Assembly (NCBI GenBank): GCA_036023115.1
Contig: JAYKKT010000086.1
Coordinates: 13,221,501 to 13,285,500, forward strand
DNA: 64,000 bases
Reading direction: 5' to 3'
Origin: Brasenia schreberi
Taxonomy: Eukaryota > Streptophyta > Magnoliopsida > Nymphaeales > Cabombaceae
In this document: piece after piece, positions 60,591 to 64,000 of the stretch
How the letters are laid out: each line of letters starts with the position of its first letter
How positions within the stretch are numbered: the first letter of the stretch is position 1
The notes under the pieces: model-generated
What the model was told of the DNA's origin: nothing
The model's input: the letters and a program-made list of their open reading frames with translations, nothing else
Database searches by the model: none
Translations under genes and position numbers: made by a program

Positions 60591-61552
60591 TGTCACCGCA
60601 CCATCGGAGGCAATCACCTCTAGCCTCCTTGACTAGCAAGCCTTATCTGCAATTCCTTAAACCAAACACACACATGAGTGGCTCAAGGAAACAAACTTTT
60701 ATTGAAGGAAGAAAGAGGTGTTACAAACTCAACCCAGGCCGACCCTAGATCCTTAAGGAAAACCACGCAGTCGTTTAAGGCACTACTAGGCAGTGAGAAC
60801 CCTTAGACTAGCCTGACTCTACTAAGGATGATAATGGTGGTGGTCCACAGAAAATGCCTACGGCACCTTCACAGTTCATCCACTAGACTATCTCTATAGC
60901 ACTCCACGGCTGGACTCTCTTCACTCCTCTCTTGTCTCTTTCTAAAACTCAAAGAGGGATCGATGAAAAAATACTCTCTCCTAGTCGGCTCTCTTTTATA
61001 TCATAAGGGACAAGGCACAAGCATACTAACGGATAAAGCTAGACAAGCCCCTACACGACTTGGAGTGGAACCACATGATCCACTCTTGACCCTAGGCAAT
61101 GTGCACAAGAGGGCACTCACTTATTACTGTACGGGAGAGAGAAACCTCTCCTAGCGCTAGGGCGCATGGTGTGCAGGGCCCATGCTGCAATACACATCAA
61201 GCAAGGTATTGGGATAGGGTTCCTAAATCTACGGGGTACTTGTCGAGATGTTGAAGTGTTGCAGGGCATCTGGCTTATGCTGGCTGGGCGACGTGTGGGC
61301 AATTGCATCGTAGACGGGTAGTGGTTGCATGCAGATAGACACACAGGGATCTCGGTCCTCTATCTTAGCATGGCATGGCTCATGAGATGCGTGGGCAAAT
61401 GTCTCAACATTGCAAGATGGTGTGTGCGGTGACAGGGTGCACGGGAAGTACGTGACGGTAGCATCAAGGCAAGTAGCACGCAGGCTGCTGGATGGTGGCA
61501 TTAAGGTAGGTGATGCGCGGGCTGTGAGATGGGGTATGCAAGTGTTGTGACA
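60591..61552 (-). repeat. 3' LTR of a second chromovirus
   Basis: In the element's sense it begins TGTCACAACACTTGC and ends GGTGCGGTGACA, with the same TGTCAC/GTGACA ends as the first chromovirus but otherwise different sequence. A CAATAAAAG polyadenylation-like signal lies near 60695-60705. The candidate target site on the left is GAGTA (60586-60590); its partner is outside the window. Confidence 0.75.
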
Positions 61553-61567
61553 ATTCACCCCCACTTG
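61553..61567 (-). other. polypurine tract of second chromovirus
   Basis: The minus strand reads CAAGTGGGGGTGAAT directly before the LTR. Confidence 0.75.
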
Positions 61568-63665
61568 TTTTCAGACACGTCCTTGAGGCCATGTGAAATT
61601 GTTGCACCATGTCCTCATATTCTCAAAGTTCAGTAACTAAAAGCCAAGTGTCATCATCCTTTCCTTTATCGGTCCATCTCACCAAATACCATGAAAGTTT
61701 CTTAGTCCTTTTCCATATACTTCATGCCAAAGTATCTCTGATATAGGACTTAAGTCTTGCCTAATGAGTGGAGGTGGATGCCTCTCTCATTGAGATAGAT
61801 TCTCATAACAAGGTTTAAGTTGGCTAATGTGGAAGACTCAATGATTTTTCAATAGTTCTGATAGACTTAACCTCTAAGCCACCCTACCAATCTTCTCTAT
61901 GATCTCAAATGGGCCATTATACTTGGGTTTGAGATTGAGTTGAATATCTTTATACACCTGTTTTTATATGTAATTTGGGATTCTTAGCTAAACCTTATCA
62001 CCAATATCATAATATCTATCTTTCCTCTTTCTATTGACGAATGTTGCCATCTTTGCTCTCACATGCTCTAGTGAGGTGCGGGCTTCCTCTAGAATAGTGT
62101 GTCTCTCTCAAATTCCTTTTAAAGTCATTGGACAACTGCATTCAGTCTCACCTTGGGCTAAGTTGAGAGGCAACAATAATTGTCATCCCATTGTTAACTC
62201 AAAATGGTTCTTACTCATGGCAGAACTCTTGTGTACAATGTGTACAAATTGTGCTATCTCAAGCAAATTAACCCAATTCTTTTGATTGATCATTACATAA
62301 TGTCATAGATATTACTCTAATACCGTATTGAACAGTTTAGTTTGACCATCTATTTGAGGATGATGAGCCATCGAGAAATACAACTTCGTGTCATCTCTTT
62401 GAAAGAGTTTCCTTTAGAAGTTACTAGTGAATCTGGTGTCTCTGTCCAATATGATCTCCTCCGGTATCACAAAGTGTTTTATAATATTCTTCATGAAGAG
62501 GTTGGTTGCTTCCTTAGATGAACATTCTCTTCAAGCTGCCATGAAGATAACATACTTGGAAAACCGATCAATAACCACAAACACGGATTTAAACCCATCA
62601 ACACTAGAAAATCTACCAATGAAATCCATTGTCATTGAAGACCAAGGTCAACTAGGTACTAGCAGGGGTTGCAAAAGTCCCGTTGGATGGCTCCTTTCCG
62701 TCTTATCTTATTGACATATAGGGCATGCTTAAATGTAGCTTTCCATATCTCGAGTCATGTGAGGCTAGCCTCTCTATAGGAGTGCTAAGGTCAAGTCCTT
62801 CCTTGGATGACTTGCATAGGCAGTGTCATGTAACTCGTCTAAGATAAGATGTTGTAGATCACCTGTTTTCGATACCACCAACTTGTGTTCCAATATCCAA
62901 AGATGTCCATTGTCTTACATTATGTTCTTGTTAATGCATTCACGGGCTTGTCTCCTTAGTTGTTCGTATGCATGATCTGTTGGTGCATGCAACCTCACCT
63001 GTTGTTACAAATCTCCTTCAAGATGTGTGATAGTGGCCACCATCTCGATTATCAGTTTTTGACTCAAGGCATCAACTACCACATTGTGCTTCCCTGGTCG
63101 ATACTACCACTAGAACTCGTACTCCTCTATGAGCTCCAACCAACATGCTTGTCAAGCCATAAGTTTCCTTTGGATCTTGAGGAATGCATTTGCCACATTG
63201 TTCGTGACCACCATGAACATGGCTCCTAAGAGATAAACTCTTCAAGCCTGCAAATAAAGAACAATAGCTAGTAACTCCTTTTCATGAGTCGGGACATCGA
63301 GTTTTTGCTCCTTTGAGCTTCCAACTCTCGAAAGCAAGTAGATCTCCCTCTTGGATGAGGACGCCAATTATTGCAATGTCACTAGCATTTGTATGCAACT
63401 CAAAGGGCAATGCGAAGTCTGGTAGGTGAGGCACAAGCTCGTTGGATATGGCGTGTTTCAAGTCTTCGAACGCTTTGAGGCGGGGTGCATCCCAACCCTA
63501 TGATACCTCCTTCTTGAGTATCTCCATGAGTGGGGCAACAAAAGTCTATGATAAAACTACGATAATAATTAGATAAACCAAGGAAACTTTTAAGTTTCGT
63601 AAGTCTCCTAGGAATCTCCCATTATAAGATGGCCTTAATTTTCTTTGGGTGCATCTTTACATAAC
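61568..63665 (-). pseudogene. second chromovirus pol: RT thumb, RNase H, integrase, chromodomain remnant
   Basis: On the minus strand from about 63665: KMHPKKIKAIL, PRRLTKLKSFLGLSNYYRSF (end of RT), then THEKELLAIVLYLQA, YLLGAMFMVVT.N and PGKHNVVVDALSQ (RNase H). Integrase follows: DGFKSVFVVIDRFSKYVIF, DRDTRFTSNF and MAHHPQIDGQTKLFN carry the D and D of the catalytic triad and the usual H-P-Q-x-D-G-Q-T motif. Near 62000-61850 come KPKYNGPFEIIEKIG and a chromodomain-like rest near 61680-61610. Scattered stops make it inactive. Upstream of 63665 the RT is replaced by unrelated sequence. Better preserved than the first chromovirus, with many in-frame stretches. Confidence 0.8.
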
Positions 63666-64000
63666 CATAACTCCGCCCATGTAAGGGATCATCATTGCAT
63701 GGCCGGTCCCAAGCCCGAATAAAGGAGGAGGGTTGTGTTAGGATTTCGACAGCCAACGTAAAACTTTGTCAAATTTTTATACCATGGATTACACAAATTA
63801 TGAGCATTATTTTCGGGTATCCCCACCTAGCGACACGTCGTAGAACCTGAATGCAGTGAAAAGTAAGAAAGGGTCACTACATTTTCTCCTAAATGTAGTG
63901 AATCAATTGCAGAGAGGGTTTCCACATCATGGATGTGTGTGGGTAAAAAAGTTAGTCCTGCTACATTGCCGCCCAAATATAGTGAATAAATTATAGAGAG
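63666..64000. repeat. unidentified repeat inserted in the second chromovirus RT
   Basis: The chromovirus frame ends abruptly at 63665. Beyond it is a G/C-richer block (CATGGCCGGTCCCAAGCCCG then AATAAAGGAGGAGGGTTG) and then phrases repeated at an 84-base spacing: CTACATTTTCTCCTAAATGT at 63877 and CTACATTGCCGCCCAAATAT at 63961, each followed by AGTGAAT. It looks like the tandemly repeated leader of a dispersed element, possibly a LINE; no protein is readable before the window ends. Confidence 0.55.

Noticed and set aside
1..64000. CRISPR arrays, bacterial operons or phage genes
   Set aside because: Spliced plant genes and plant retrotransposons throughout; the short periodic repeats seen are minisatellites without spacers of the CRISPR kind.

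Overview
This window is nuclear DNA of a flowering plant. It is AT-rich, has spliced genes with GT..AG introns, a PLS-class pentatricopeptide-repeat gene, plant-type Ty3/gypsy elements (two chromoviruses and one Tat-type), a hAT transposase, plant mobile domain (PMD) sequences and a piece of mitochondrial cox1. The sequence alone does not fix the species. Most of the window is transposon in various stages of decay. Only three host genes are supported, and one of them is incomplete here.

Layout. 1-13.9 kb: no host gene; decayed ends of a large LTR family (ends near 3542 and 12861) and a LINE remnant with RNase H (9.2-10.2 kb, minus). 13948-22222: an almost complete chromovirus on the minus strand with a matching 5-bp target duplication (GGTGG), primer binding site, polypurine tract and a decayed gag-pol; its reverse transcriptase is broken by about 1.1 kb that includes a mitochondrial cox1 fragment. 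22603-29338 (minus): a three-exon DUF1218 membrane-protein gene. Its intron 1 holds a 3.18-kb solo LTR with a GAGAG target duplication, its intron 2 holds an apparently identical 304-bp tandem duplication, and exon 2 reads as if one base were missing. About 30951-44555: an old Tat-type gypsy element on the minus strand with PMD-related reading frames on the opposite strand near its 3' end. 45022-46638 (plus): an intronless PPR gene, the only long intact reading frame. 47.5-55.5 kb: a decayed PMD gene, a decayed hAT transposase and short inverted-repeat elements. 55528-57717: a second solo LTR of the family found in the DUF1218 intron. 57.7-59.8 kb: short hairpin repeats. 59857-60534 (minus): the 3' exons of a short-chain dehydrogenase (SDR) gene, cut off from its 5' part by a second chromovirus (3' LTR 60591-61552, pol to about 63665). 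That element is itself interrupted by another repeat running off the end of the window.

The host genes do not form a pathway. DUF1218 proteins are small four-helix endomembrane proteins linked in Arabidopsis to vein patterning and wall lignin. The PPR protein would act on organelle RNA. The SDR would be an NAD(P)H oxidoreductase. What connects them is that each is flanked or invaded by LTR retrotransposons. Boundaries marked approximate were set by eye from repeat alignment; domain calls rest on motif recognition, with no database search.
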